A stretch of 64,000 nucleotides of DNA from contig CAYLUN010000001.1 of the NCBI GenBank assembly GCA_964386865.1, positions 124,001-188,000 of the forward strand. The letters run 5' to 3'. Positions within the stretch are counted from its first letter, which is position 1; the number at the start of each line of letters is the position of its first letter. The position numbers and the translations under genes were made by a program. This DNA comes from CAYLUN01 sp964386865 (GTDB taxonomy: Bacteria; Verrucomicrobiota; Kiritimatiellia; RFP12; UBA1067). Shown piece after piece: positions 31,701 through 39,673 of this stretch. The notes under the pieces are model-generated. The model was not told the DNA's origin. It did not search any database and saw nothing but the letters and a program-made list of their open reading frames with translations.

Positions 31701-34111
31701 GAACTGATGGTGAAGGGGTTGGTCGGCTTGTCGCTCAGAATGAGCTGCGGGCGGGACCACCCGCTGCTGGACAGGCGCAGCCCAAGGTCCGTCCGCAGCG
31801 GCACGCCGCTGGTCGGATAGTACTCGAAGCCGGCGGGACGCTCGGCGGAACGGCCATAGATCGAGGGCATGTTGAAGGCGCTCATGTCGCCGCGGCTGTA
31901 CCACGAGTTTGGAACGCTGGCATTGGTGTATGCCCCGCCCTTAATCGCGAAGATGCCCTCGCCGTTGGCGGGCCCCCCGCTGGCGTTCGGCCCGTAGATA
32001 CCCAGAACCGGATCCGCCGACAGGCACAGCGCCGCGATAGACTGTCTGGCCGCGGACTGGGCCACGAGGTAGTGATACGAACGCGTGGCGGACGGAACCT
32101 CGCCCGCCTTGAAGCACCGCGCGCGGACCACGGTGTTGGTGTTGATCGTCAGCGGCGTGCTGTAAAGCGCATTTGTCGCCGACGGCTCGCGTCCGTCCAG
32201 CGTGTAGCGCACCACGGCTGACGGATCGGGCGCGGCCATCTGCAGGAGGAAGGCAGACGGGTAGAAACCGCCGAGGTGGCTGAAGTCCGGCGGCGCGGTG
32301 ATCGCGCTGAACAGGCTGCCCGCGTTCGCCCAGCCGGGCGTCGCGGTGTCGGAGTAGGCGTACTGTCCCTCGCCGGTCCTGACATACGCGTGAAAGTGGC
32401 TCTGCGCCGGCAAAGACGGGGCGATCTCGCTCACGATCATCCCCGAGGCGTCGACGAGGCCGAGATACTCCCCGTCCGAGCCCAGCTTGAAGTTCGTGTG
32501 TAGGTAGGTCGCGCCGTTGGCGGGCCCCACGTCGAAGCCGGTCGCCATCACGACCAGGTAGCCGCCGGCCGGGATCGCGCTGCCCGCCGGGAAGTACCAC
32601 TTGCGCGGCTTGCCATCATCGTCGGTCAACGACCAGCCCGTCAGGTTGACGGCCGATGCCCCCGCGTTGTACAGCTCGATCCAGTCGCTCTCGGAGTCGG
32701 GCGTGTCCACGTCAAGGTCAACGTCACCTCCGGCCTCCTCCTCTCCCCCTCCGCCCTCAGCCTCTTGCGGTTCGCGCGTGCCGACAAAAAAGCGCGCCGC
32801 GTCCTCGGGCCGCGCCAGCGTGCGCCCGCCCGCGCCTGTCGTCGAGAGGGTCACGCGCCCGATCAGATCCGCGCCGGCCAACGCGCTGTTGTGGAGCTGC
32901 ACGCCGAGCACGTTGTCGCCCCCGGACAGCAGCGTGTTGGCGGCTCCCAGCGTCAGGGCCTCCTCCCTGTTTGTCGCGGTTCCGCCGTTGTCCCCGTTGG
33001 CGCTGTGATCCGCGCTGGCGAGCGCGGTGCAGGGCGTGATCGTGTTGGTGACTCCGACGTTCCGCCGCGCCACCTCGCGCCCGTTCAGGTAGACGATCAC
33101 GCTATCGTCATAGTCGATCACAAGCCGCAGCGCGTTCGTTGCGGCCGCCTCGGCGACCGTGGCCGAGAAGAGTGCGCGCGTGTAGACAGAGGGCGTGACG
33201 CCGTAGACCTGGCTGTACAGATTCGTGCCCAGCGCATAATCGGGCGGCGCGCCGCCCTCAATGCCAAACGGCCCGCTCGCCTCGGGCCACGAGGAGTCGT
33301 TGAAACCGAGCGTCGCCCACGTCGCCGTCTCGGGAATGCCGTTTAGGATGCCATAGTCAATGAGACCGCCCGAAGGCTCGGCGATGCCCGCGAAGTATTT
33401 CCAGGCGGCGTTGTTCGTGACCAGCGACGCCGGCGTGTCGCCGCCGATACGCAGATCGGCCATCGACAGGAAATCCGCGCTCGACAGCAACTGATTGTGC
33501 GTCTGGATACACAGCGTATTGGTGCCCGTCCACAGCCGGTTGCTCGCAACGCCGAGGTCGATCGTCATGTCCGCGATCGGCTTGTTCGTGCTGAAGGCAG
33601 TCTGGTCGTGATAGGCGTACATGCCCGCGTTGCCCATATTGCGGCGGGCCACTTCCTCTCCGTTCACGAACGCGATGAAGCCGTCGTTGAAGCGCGTCAC
33701 GAGCTGGAGCTGGTTCGTCGAGGCAGCCTGCCCCGCCGTGACATTGAACGCCTTTCTCACGTAGAGCGTAGCCAGCTTGTTCTGCATGGAGGCGGAGGTG
33801 TTGACGCCGAGCGTGACGCCGGTGAACGTCCCGAAGCCGAACGGGCCGGCGCCCGTCTTCCACAGCGCGTCGCTGTAGGCGGTCTCGTACCACTGCGCCG
33901 TCGTGCCGAGCTTCGGGTGGCCCGGCGCCTCGCGCTTGAGCAGCCGATCCGAGTTGGCCGCGACCACCTCGTTGATCACCACCTGCGCGGCGCACGGACT
34001 GACACCCGCCAGAAACGCAGCCCAAGCGAAGCCCAGCAGCACTTGGCGGCCCCACATGAAATGCGGGAACGGAGAACAAGCCGACCGCAGCCTGCGGCGG
34101 CCGACACTCAT
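28637..34111 (-). CDS. Secreted LTD-CotH kinase-PATR multidomain protein, copy 2 (intact)
   Basis: A 1,824-residue intact paralogue of copy 1. The ATG at 34111 is chosen for a GGAAGG 6 nt upstream; the product has an N-terminal basic stretch and a hydrophobic core ending 'SPCAAQ'. Order: two galactose-binding-like beta modules (to about 450), lamin-tail domain (about 469-553, 'DWIELYNAGASAVNLTGWSL'), chitobiase/Fn3-like segment, CotH kinase domain (about 710-1110), PATR beta repeats (about 1200-1570) and a conserved C-terminal domain ending 'FYRLRVILSQP'. Kinase landmarks 'NGVWKGYYNICEHL', 'DWPGNNW' and 'WRFYMWDAE' are preserved, including the Asp of the metal-binding WD motif, so activity is plausible. 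PATR repeats normally form autotransporter passenger beta-helices, but no C-terminal beta-barrel is evident. Likely secreted or surface-attached; the target is unknown. Confidence 0.88.
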   Translation of the reverse strand: MSVGRRRLRSACSPFPHFMWGRQVLLGFAWAAFLAGVSPCAAQVVINEVVAANSDRLLKREAPGHPKLGTTAQWYETAYSDALWKTGAGPFGFGTFTGVTLGVNTSASMQNKLATLYVRKAFNVTAGQAASTNQLQLVTRFNDGFIAFVNGEEVARRNMGNAGMYAYHDQTAFSTNKPIADMTIDLGVASNRLWTGTNTLCIQTHNQLLSSADFLSMADLRIGGDTPASLVTNNAAWKYFAGIAEPSGGLIDYGILNGIPETATWATLGFNDSSWPEASGPFGIEGGAPPDYALGTNLYSQVYGVTPSVYTRALFSATVAEAAATNALRLVIDYDDSVIVYLNGREVARRNVGVTNTITPCTALASADHSANGDNGGTATNREEALTLGAANTLLSGGDNVLGVQLHNSALAGADLIGRVTLSTTGAGGRTLARPEDAARFFVGTREPQEAEGGGGEEEAGGDVDLDVDTPDSESDWIELYNAGASAVNLTGWSLTDDDGKPRKWYFPAGSAIPAGGYLVVMATGFDVGPANGATYLHTNFKLGSDGEYLGLVDASGMIVSEIAPSLPAQSHFHAYVRTGEGQYAYSDTATPGWANAGSLFSAITAPPDFSHLGGFYPSAFLLQMAAPDPSAVVRYTLDGREPSATNALYSTPLTINTNTVVRARCFKAGEVPSATRSYHYLVAQSAARQSIAALCLSADPVLGIYGPNASGGPANGEGIFAIKGGAYTNASVPNSWYSRGDMSAFNMPSIYGRSAERPAGFEYYPTSGVPLRTDLGLRLSSSGWSRPQLILSDKPTNPFTISSTQKSSFNIFFRGELGDSPQDYPFFPESKVTKFEDIRIRAGKNDIRNPFIVDELMRRIFIGTGQQGSIGSFNSIYINGVWKGYYNICEHLREAFMQQHHNSSAKWDVLQVGALASGDIFRWNAMLAFLRTNNLANASTYVQAQTYIDTDNVIDYLSVYAFAATGDWPGNNWVSACERSDAGRWRFYMWDAEMSFGQSTGRATSYNTFITDLVISDPKTSTKYIPAIYTLLKASPEFRLRFADRVQKHLFNGGCLTMEAMQAIYLKLRNTINPIMLETIKATVTETFYYNWIVSDVRRTVYFTQLIEQGLWPATLAPVFGQHGGTIAPNTQLAISNPNGAGSVYFTTNGVDPRALGGAAVGTLYAAPILLASTCTLKARVLSAGGEWSPLQEAFFIVPVDVPAFLPTGSADWTTDANWSSAPLRYPSGTNVAVFINAPVTANRDISIRAPVAVGSALFQQNDSAFRNKIRDQSLGNTLIFASTNGPAAVVVNGTGVGYVEFEVAAGVVLASDLRLEINSTAGSALYGALRLRAGWNGAGGLVKEGDGVATLTGDGKSFTGATTVNRGVLALTQPAAPAQSAALTVNVGGQLRLTSASTAGEPRVYGFGSPLTLCSLGRQGALPPTGQGVSGGLRYEPETDDSVAAVTNGVVFAGTSGVHVEGSKNALELSGTLSGQAGFVKTGGGTLRLTGQSRRYLAPVVVSNGTLAVDGRIQSAVEVAAGGKVSGSGRAGPLLGPGTVALDKTVLSVPLASGPRYAFAFGAAGSPSYGTPGASVNGVLRVLAVEPGATPATVDVYLDAPALVDGDRLRGGLFVEGGRGLGPFLDAAEVRFYAPDLEGLQVFAGRTYSPYAGGLALSVTVVPETANFGDGPREGSVLEVRVGGAPVSYAKWAALYTALLGGASEAALPDPSAVAPETGLPNLLCYAFGILPGAGSAGRLPSFAVPGGVPEYRFPFDPGKRDLAYRVEASADLQDWSRVLFDSRLDWPYGWDGETLMLADPAAGPSRAPRQFYRLRVILSQP

Positions 34112-34225
34112 TCTCAGCCTTCCAGAGAGACCCGTATTCATGACGACACCCACCCCGCTGACGAAACCCACACCTACTCCTTGCCCGTTCAGACCAACAA
34201 ACGGCATAATCCAGCACAAATCTAT

Positions 34226-34256
34226 ATTATACGCCTGAAGCGGGGCTCGCAGGCAA
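34226..34256 (-). promoter_or_regulatory. Putative promoter of LTD-CotH copy 2
   Basis: On the minus strand TTGCCT (34256-34251), 19 nt, then a perfect TATAAT (34231-34226). The start codon at 34111 is about 115 nt further on. The layout matches the copy 1 promoter, which supports it despite the long spacer. Confidence 0.45.
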
Positions 34257-34271
34257 GCCCTTTGTGACGGG

Positions 34272-34406
34272 CCAGCAATTCTAATTATGGCCTGAGACGG
34301 CCTGAAGGCCGGACTACAAACACGTCTACCCGCGCGCGTAGCCGTTCGTAGTCCGTCCTTCAGCCCGTCTTCACGGGGCTGCTCTGGCCATAATTAGAAT
34401 TGCTGG
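34272..34406. repeat. 135-bp snapback palindrome
   Basis: A perfect 21-bp inverted repeat (34272-34292 with 34386-34406, outer arm starting CCAGCAATTCTAATTATGG) encloses a second inverted repeat (about 34295-34317 with 34358-34380) with only about two mismatches. The transcript of either strand could fold into one long hairpin. It lies between the stop of the sensor kinase gene (34434) and the promoter of LTD-CotH copy 2, and its arms are AT-rich compared with surrounding DNA. It could be a terminator, a REP/MITE-type element or both. No clear target duplication was seen. Confidence 0.8.
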
Positions 34407-34433
34407 ACGCGCGTAACCGTTCGGTCGCAAGCC

Positions 34434-37400
34434 TCAGCCTAACGGCACACGGAAGGTGATGCGGGTGCCTGTGTTTGGCCCGCTTTCCAAGCAAATCGTG
34501 CCCCCCGCCTCGCGCATGCGCCGGGACATGTTCCCCAGTCCGTCGTGCCCGACTCCGGCCGAGCGCGAGGTGTCGAAGCCCACACCGTCGTCTTCCACAC
34601 AGACTTCCAAGGTGTCGCCGTCGACGCGCATGGCGATGCGCACCTGCTTCGCGGCGGCGTGCTTCAGCACGTTACCGACCGCCTCGCGCACGGCCAGCAG
34701 CAAGTGGTGTCGCGTCTTGGAGGCGATCGGTCGCGACACTAGGTCGTCCGGCCGGCAGAAATGGAACCGCAGCCCTGAGTTTCCAAGGAAGTACTCGGTG
34801 TACTGCTCGAAATAGCTCAGGAAGGGCTCCCAGCCGTCGTTGGCCGGATTCACCGCCCAGACGATCTCGTCCACGTTGCGCGCGAGTTCGTTGGCCACGT
34901 CGTAGATCTGGTCGAGTCGCTTGTGTACGGCTCCCTTCTCCACGTCGTTGTGCGCCAATTCGCTCAGCGTCGCCACGACCGACAGCCCGTTTCCGAGATC
35001 GTCGTGGATGTCGCGCGAAATGCGCGCCCGCTCAAGCGCGAGCGCCTCCTCGCGCCTGAGCATCGCCATCTGCAGCTGGTAGCGGTGCCACAGCATCCAG
35101 CGGGCGACCAGGAAAACGATCGCCGCCAGAAGCAGCGCCAGCGACAGGTAAAACCAGGCCGTCTGCCAGAAGAACGCGCGCACCTCGAAACCGAACGCGG
35201 CCCCGTCCAGGTTCCACGCGCCGCCCGCCTCGGCGATCACCCTCAGCGTGTAGCGGCCCGGCGGCAACCATTGGAAAACGGCCACGCGCTCCGCCTGCAC
35301 CGCCGACCACCCTTTGCGCACGCCGTCAATGCGGTAGCGGAACCGCACCGACTCCGGCGCTCCCGGCGACAGCGCCGCGAACTGGAACGCGATGTTACGT
35401 GCGCCGGGCGCGAACGACATCTGGGCAGCGGTCTGCGACCGGCTGTCAAAGACGGGCACGCCGTTCACGGACACGCGCTCGATCACGACTGGAGGAGGGT
35501 GGCCGGAGAACATCACTTTCGCCGGGTCGATCACGGCCAGGCCGTTCTCGAACGGGAACCACAGGGGCCCGCCGCCGCCCCGGCCCGTGCGCGCGACCCC
35601 GCCCATGCTGCGCTCGCCGGCCAGGCCATCCGACGGGCCCAGATGCAGAAGGCGAAGCGGATGGGCAGACTCCCCCTCGGGCGCCAGCTGGCGCATCAGA
35701 TCCTCGATGAACACGCCCTGCAGGCCCCTCGTCGTGCCCAGCCACAGCCGGCCCTGCGCATCCTCCTCCATTTGCAGCACCGCGTCATCGAACACGCCCG
35801 ACTGGCGTCCAAGCGCAACGGCCCCTTCCGGCCGCACCGCGAAAAGGCCGGCCGTCGTTCCGATCCAGACCTGGCCGCGCGAGTCGCGGTACACAGCCCG
35901 CGGTTCGCCCACCAAGCCGGCCTCTCGGCCGATGACCCGCCTGTCGCCTTCTTTCCGAAACTGCAGCACGCCAGCCCGCTCGCAACAGACCCACAGGGAA
36001 TCCTCGTCGTCTCGGTACAAGGCTCGCACGGGCTCCGTGACGCGCAGGCCGAACAGCTCGGCCGGCTCGAGTTCGCCGCCCGCCCCCACCCGCATGAGCC
36101 CCTGCGGCGTGCCGACCAGCACGCCTTGCGCCTGATCCTCGAGCAGGGCGTGCACGGTGTGGATGATCGGCAGGCTGTAGTCTCGCTGCGTCACCAGCGT
36201 CGGAGCGCCCGCGTGTTCCACGAACAGCCCGCCCCCGAGCGTCCCCAGCCACACGCGACCAGCCCGGTCTTGAAGCAGGGCGCTGACCGGCACGTCCGTG
36301 TCGAGATAGACGGTCTGCAGCAGCCGCCCTTCGTCGCCCGTCAGGCGCACGGCGCGGCCCTTGTAGCCCACCCAGGTGCCCCTGTCGCGTGTGCGCCAGA
36401 GCGCGTAGGCCGTGCCCGCAGTCGCCGTGCCCTCGGCGCGCAACGTGCCGACCGTCTTGCGCCTGATCCGCAGAAGCCCGCCGTCGCACGCAGCCCACAC
36501 GGTTCCGTCGCGATCCTCAGCCAGCTTGTTGACGGACAGGCTCCCCGGCGTGTCCTGCTCGGCGATCCGCTGCCACACCCCCGCGTGCCAGCGGAACATG
36601 CCCGTCGGGTTGCCGATCCAGAGCGAGCCGTCCGACACCTCGTGCATCACGGTCGCCATGCCCGCGTTCTCCGGGAAACCGACCGGCGTCCAGATCGTGT
36701 TCTCGCGGTACGCCACGCCGTTGGAGCCGTATACCCACAGGCGGCCCGAGCGGCCCGCGTGGACGCCGCCCGCGGCCTCGACCAGAAAGTCCGGCAGCCG
36801 CATGCTCTGGTCGTCAAAGCGACCGCCCTTGTACTCGACGAGCCCGTTCCACGCCGTCATCCAGACGCTGCCGCTTGCGTCGCACGACGCGCCTGTCACC
36901 GCGCCCAGCGTGGCTCGGTCGTCCGGCGGCACGGGACAGAGCCTCGCCTCAAACTGCGTCGTCGCGTCATCCGGCGCCGTCACCGCCTCAAGCAGCCCGC
37001 GCTCCGCCACGGCCCTCACCACCCCGTCCGGCGTCTCCAGCATGCCGAGCACGCGGCCCACAGAACCCGCCTGGCCCGCCGCGGGCCACACCTGCCAGAC
37101 GCCGCCCAGAACGCGCGCCACACCCGCCGGGCCATAGACCCACACGCCTTTCGCGCGCCCGCAGAAAACGCCGGCCCAAACGCCCGTCTTCTGCTGCACG
37201 GAGGCGGGCACCGCGAACTCGGCGAACTCCGCGCCGTTGAACCGGATCAGCTGGGAGCGCGTCACCAGCCAGAGATACCCGTCCGACGCCTGCGCCACCC
37301 CCACCACCGGGCTTCCCGGCAGGCGGTCCTCAACCGTCCAGAGCTTCAGCGCATACGCGTCCGTCGCCAAGTTACCCGCGCCGGCGCACAGCCGCGCGAA

Positions 37401-37463
37401 CAGCATGCACGCGGCAACGAGGACCGCTTTTTGAACTCGCCCCTTATGCACGGAAATACTCAT
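34434..37463 (-). CDS. Periplasmic propeller-type sensor histidine kinase (HisKA_3)
   Basis: A 1,009-residue protein. ATG 37463 is preferred over a TTG 30 nt upstream because it gives a compact signal or anchor sequence ('VQKAVLVAACMLFARLCAGA'). The N-terminal ~650 residues contain two-component-regulator propeller repeats ('DGYLWLVTRS', 'DGTVWAACDGGLL', 'AGRVWLGTLGGGLF'), followed by a Y_Y_Y domain ('WLPPGRYTLRVIAEAGG'). A transmembrane helix lies near 768-793 and a HisKA_3 domain has the phospho-acceptor 'RDIHDDLGNG' (His820). The C-terminal HATPase_c has an N box ('REAVGNVLKHA'), G1 'VEDDGVGFD' and 'GLGNMSRRM'. Unlike many Bacteroidota hybrid systems it has no receiver or HTH domain, so it needs a separate response regulator, and none is adjacent. 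The signal is probably extracytoplasmic, but the ligand cannot be read from sequence. Confidence 0.88.
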   Translation of the reverse strand: MSISVHKGRVQKAVLVAACMLFARLCAGAGNLATDAYALKLWTVEDRLPGSPVVGVAQASDGYLWLVTRSQLIRFNGAEFAEFAVPASVQQKTGVWAGVFCGRAKGVWVYGPAGVARVLGGVWQVWPAAGQAGSVGRVLGMLETPDGVVRAVAERGLLEAVTAPDDATTQFEARLCPVPPDDRATLGAVTGASCDASGSVWMTAWNGLVEYKGGRFDDQSMRLPDFLVEAAGGVHAGRSGRLWVYGSNGVAYRENTIWTPVGFPENAGMATVMHEVSDGSLWIGNPTGMFRWHAGVWQRIAEQDTPGSLSVNKLAEDRDGTVWAACDGGLLRIRRKTVGTLRAEGTATAGTAYALWRTRDRGTWVGYKGRAVRLTGDEGRLLQTVYLDTDVPVSALLQDRAGRVWLGTLGGGLFVEHAGAPTLVTQRDYSLPIIHTVHALLEDQAQGVLVGTPQGLMRVGAGGELEPAELFGLRVTEPVRALYRDDEDSLWVCCERAGVLQFRKEGDRRVIGREAGLVGEPRAVYRDSRGQVWIGTTAGLFAVRPEGAVALGRQSGVFDDAVLQMEEDAQGRLWLGTTRGLQGVFIEDLMRQLAPEGESAHPLRLLHLGPSDGLAGERSMGGVARTGRGGGGPLWFPFENGLAVIDPAKVMFSGHPPPVVIERVSVNGVPVFDSRSQTAAQMSFAPGARNIAFQFAALSPGAPESVRFRYRIDGVRKGWSAVQAERVAVFQWLPPGRYTLRVIAEAGGAWNLDGAAFGFEVRAFFWQTAWFYLSLALLLAAIVFLVARWMLWHRYQLQMAMLRREEALALERARISRDIHDDLGNGLSVVATLSELAHNDVEKGAVHKRLDQIYDVANELARNVDEIVWAVNPANDGWEPFLSYFEQYTEYFLGNSGLRFHFCRPDDLVSRPIASKTRHHLLLAVREAVGNVLKHAAAKQVRIAMRVDGDTLEVCVEDDGVGFDTSRSAGVGHDGLGNMSRRMREAGGTICLESGPNTGTRITFRVPLG

Positions 37464-37538
37464 AGCTGAGACTGTCAAACTCTCCACACTCAACGTCCAC
37501 GCTCAACTCTGAAGTTCAATACCCCGCTTTTCCAAACT

Positions 37539-38540
37539 TCAGCGTTCTTCAGTTATCCCATCGAGTTCTTCGTCGTCCGCGAAGCCAGGGAACCGCGCGA
37601 AAACGTCGTCCACCACGCGCCGGTACTCGTCCAGCGAGCGGCAGATCTTGACCGCGCCCCAGACGCGCTCGCCCTGCGCCAGCGACCCGTGCAGATAGCC
37701 CCACAGCTCTTTCATCCGCCCCAGCACCGAGGCCGGCCCGTGCAGCTCGCTCGCGCTCGCCGCCACATAGTCGTCGAGAAAACCCTTCAGCCGCTCGGCA
37801 TCGCGTGCGCGCGGCACCGCGTCGCGGATGCGCCCCACCAAGAACGGATCCGCCGCCAGGCCGCGGCCGATCATCCACCGCGAGACGGTCGGGAACCGCG
37901 CCTTGAGGCGCTCGAAATCGCGGCGCGTCCGAAGGTCGCCGTTGTAGACCACCGGATGCCGGCAGCCGGCCAGCGCCTCGCCGAACGCCTCCAGCTGCAC
38001 CGTCCCTTCGTACATCTGCTTGGCCGTGCGCGCGTGGATGGCGACCTCCCTCAGCGGATAGGCGTTGAGCACAGCCAAACGCTCGAGCAGCAGGCCGGGC
38101 CGGTCCAAGCCGAGCCGGACCTTCACCGAGAAGCCGTCCGGCATCTCCTCGCAGCCGACCGCCAGCATCCGCTCGAACGCCGCCGCATCCCGCATCAGCC
38201 CCGCGCCGCGCCCCTTCTTCGTCACAAACGGCCACGGGCAGCCCGCGTTCAGGTCGGCGCACGCGTACCCCAAATCTTTGAAGGAGCGCAGGAGCGTGCG
38301 CAGCTGCTCCGGATCCTTGCCGATCACCTGCGGCACCACGGGAATCGCCTGCCCGAAGCCCGGGTCGATATCCCGCAACAGCGTCAGCCGCACCTTCGCG
38401 CCGGCGAACGTCGGGATGAACGGCGCCACCGCGCGGTCCGGCGGCTGGAACCAGTGGGCCAGCAGATTGCGGAACGTCAACACGGTCACGCCCCGCAGCG
38501 GCGCCAGGCAGAGGTCGTCACGTGTATCCCGTTCAGACAT
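37539..38540 (-). CDS. dus: tRNA-dihydrouridine synthase family protein
   Basis: A 333-residue FMN-dependent TIM barrel of the Dus family, reducing uridine in tRNA to dihydrouridine. It shows 'LAPLRGVT' near the N-terminus, the catalytic cysteine in 'LNAGCPWP' (Cys101), 'IHARTAKQMYEG' (the usual IHGRT phosphate/FMN region, with Ala for Gly) and 'MIGRGLAADPF'. The ATG at 38540 is preceded by GAAGG at 5 nt and lies 9 bp after the mlaD stop, so it appears co-transcribed with the Mla genes. Which Dus subfamily it belongs to cannot be settled by eye; the short C-terminus and divergent FMN motif leave its tRNA position open. Confidence 0.88.
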   Translation of the reverse strand: MSERDTRDDLCLAPLRGVTVLTFRNLLAHWFQPPDRAVAPFIPTFAGAKVRLTLLRDIDPGFGQAIPVVPQVIGKDPEQLRTLLRSFKDLGYACADLNAGCPWPFVTKKGRGAGLMRDAAAFERMLAVGCEEMPDGFSVKVRLGLDRPGLLLERLAVLNAYPLREVAIHARTAKQMYEGTVQLEAFGEALAGCRHPVVYNGDLRTRRDFERLKARFPTVSRWMIGRGLAADPFLVGRIRDAVPRARDAERLKGFLDDYVAASASELHGPASVLGRMKELWGYLHGSLAQGERVWGAVKICRSLDEYRRVVDDVFARFPGFADDEELDGITEER

Positions 38541-38549
38541 CAGTGCCTT

Positions 38550-39662
38550 CTACAGCGCGCCCATCAGCAGGCTCGCGAACGCGCTGATCGGTGTGGTGTC
38601 GCGGTAGTTGTCGACCGTCTGCCGCACGTCCTTGATCAGGGCATGCACGTCGCTGTAGAGCTGATCGTCAGCCGACAGCTTGCCGAGCGTGCCCTCGCCC
38701 TTGGCAAGCCTGTCCGTCACCAGTTTGAGGTTCGCCACCGTCGCGTCCAGGTCGTTGTAGATCTTGTTGTCATCCTTGATGAGCTTGCCCAGCGTGCCCT
38801 CGCCTTTTTCGAGGCTAGCCGCCACGTTCTTGATGCTGGTGACGGTGTCCTCCAAGTCCCGGTACATCTTGTCGTCGGCGGACAGCAGCCGGCCCATTGT
38901 GCCTTCGCCCTTCTCCAACCGATCCGAGATCGACTTCAGGTTTGCGATCGAGGCGCTCAGGTTCGTGTAGACGCCGCCGTCATCGTTCACCAGCCGGCCA
39001 AGGGAGTTCTGTCCCGAGTCGATCTTCGTCGTCACGGACTTCAGGTTCGCCACGGTGTTCGACAGGTCGCTGTAGAGCGTGTTGTCCTCGGAGAACAACT
39101 TGCCGAGCGTACCCTTGCCCTCTTCAACGCGCGCGACAAGCGTCTTGATCGACGCACTCGCCGCATCGAGGTTGTCCACCACCGACTTCACCTTGCCGCC
39201 CTCGGTGGCTTCGCGCAACTTGCCCACGATCTCTCCGAGGTCGCGCATCCAGTTGTTCGGGGACACCCCCGCCAGCTCCGAGCCCCGCGGCACTTCGGCG
39301 CCCTTGCCCTCGTCGATCTGCAGGTAGTTCCCTCCCAGCAGCGAGCCCGCGCACACGGAGATCCGATACCCTTCTCGGAAGATCACGTCGCGCTGCACAA
39401 GCAGCGTCACGCTTACGCCCCCGTTCTTCAGCTTCATGTCGTTAACCGAGCCCACGGCCATGCCCCGCAGCATCACCGAGTCGCGCACCTTGAGCCCGCC
39501 AACGTCGTCGAACCGCACAGCGACAGGCACTTTGCTCTTGCCGTTGAGGACCTCAATCCCGGAAATAATGATCGTGAAATAGACCAAGAGCCCCAAAACC
39601 GCCGACATGAAGACGCCGACGACGACTTCGGAAAAGACTTCCTTGTTGTTCTTCAGACTCAT
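38550..39662 (-). CDS. mlaD: MlaD-like MCE-domain lipid transport protein with 35-residue repeats
   Basis: A 370-residue protein with one N-terminal transmembrane helix ('VGVFMSAVLGLLVYFTIII'), then an MCE domain ('VPVAVRFDDVGGLKVRDSV', 'AGSLLGGNYLQI'), which binds lipid in the periplasm as part of the MlaFED-type inner-membrane complex. ATG 39662 has GGAGG 6 nt upstream; the frame extends a few codons further without support. The C-terminal half is five tandem 35-residue repeats of the form 'EKGEGTLGKL..DDN..Y.DL' (105 bp each). Thirty-five residues equal five heptads, which suits a long coiled coil or helical tunnel. Downstream of mlaF in the coupled order mlaE-mlaF-mlaD. Confidence 0.9.
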   Translation of the reverse strand: MSLKNNKEVFSEVVVGVFMSAVLGLLVYFTIIISGIEVLNGKSKVPVAVRFDDVGGLKVRDSVMLRGMAVGSVNDMKLKNGGVSVTLLVQRDVIFREGYRISVCAGSLLGGNYLQIDEGKGAEVPRGSELAGVSPNNWMRDLGEIVGKLREATEGGKVKSVVDNLDAASASIKTLVARVEEGKGTLGKLFSEDNTLYSDLSNTVANLKSVTTKIDSGQNSLGRLVNDDGGVYTNLSASIANLKSISDRLEKGEGTMGRLLSADDKMYRDLEDTVTSIKNVAASLEKGEGTLGKLIKDDNKIYNDLDATVANLKLVTDRLAKGEGTLGKLSADDQLYSDVHALIKDVRQTVDNYRDTTPISAFASLLMGAL

Positions 39663-39673
39663 ACTCGCCCTCC

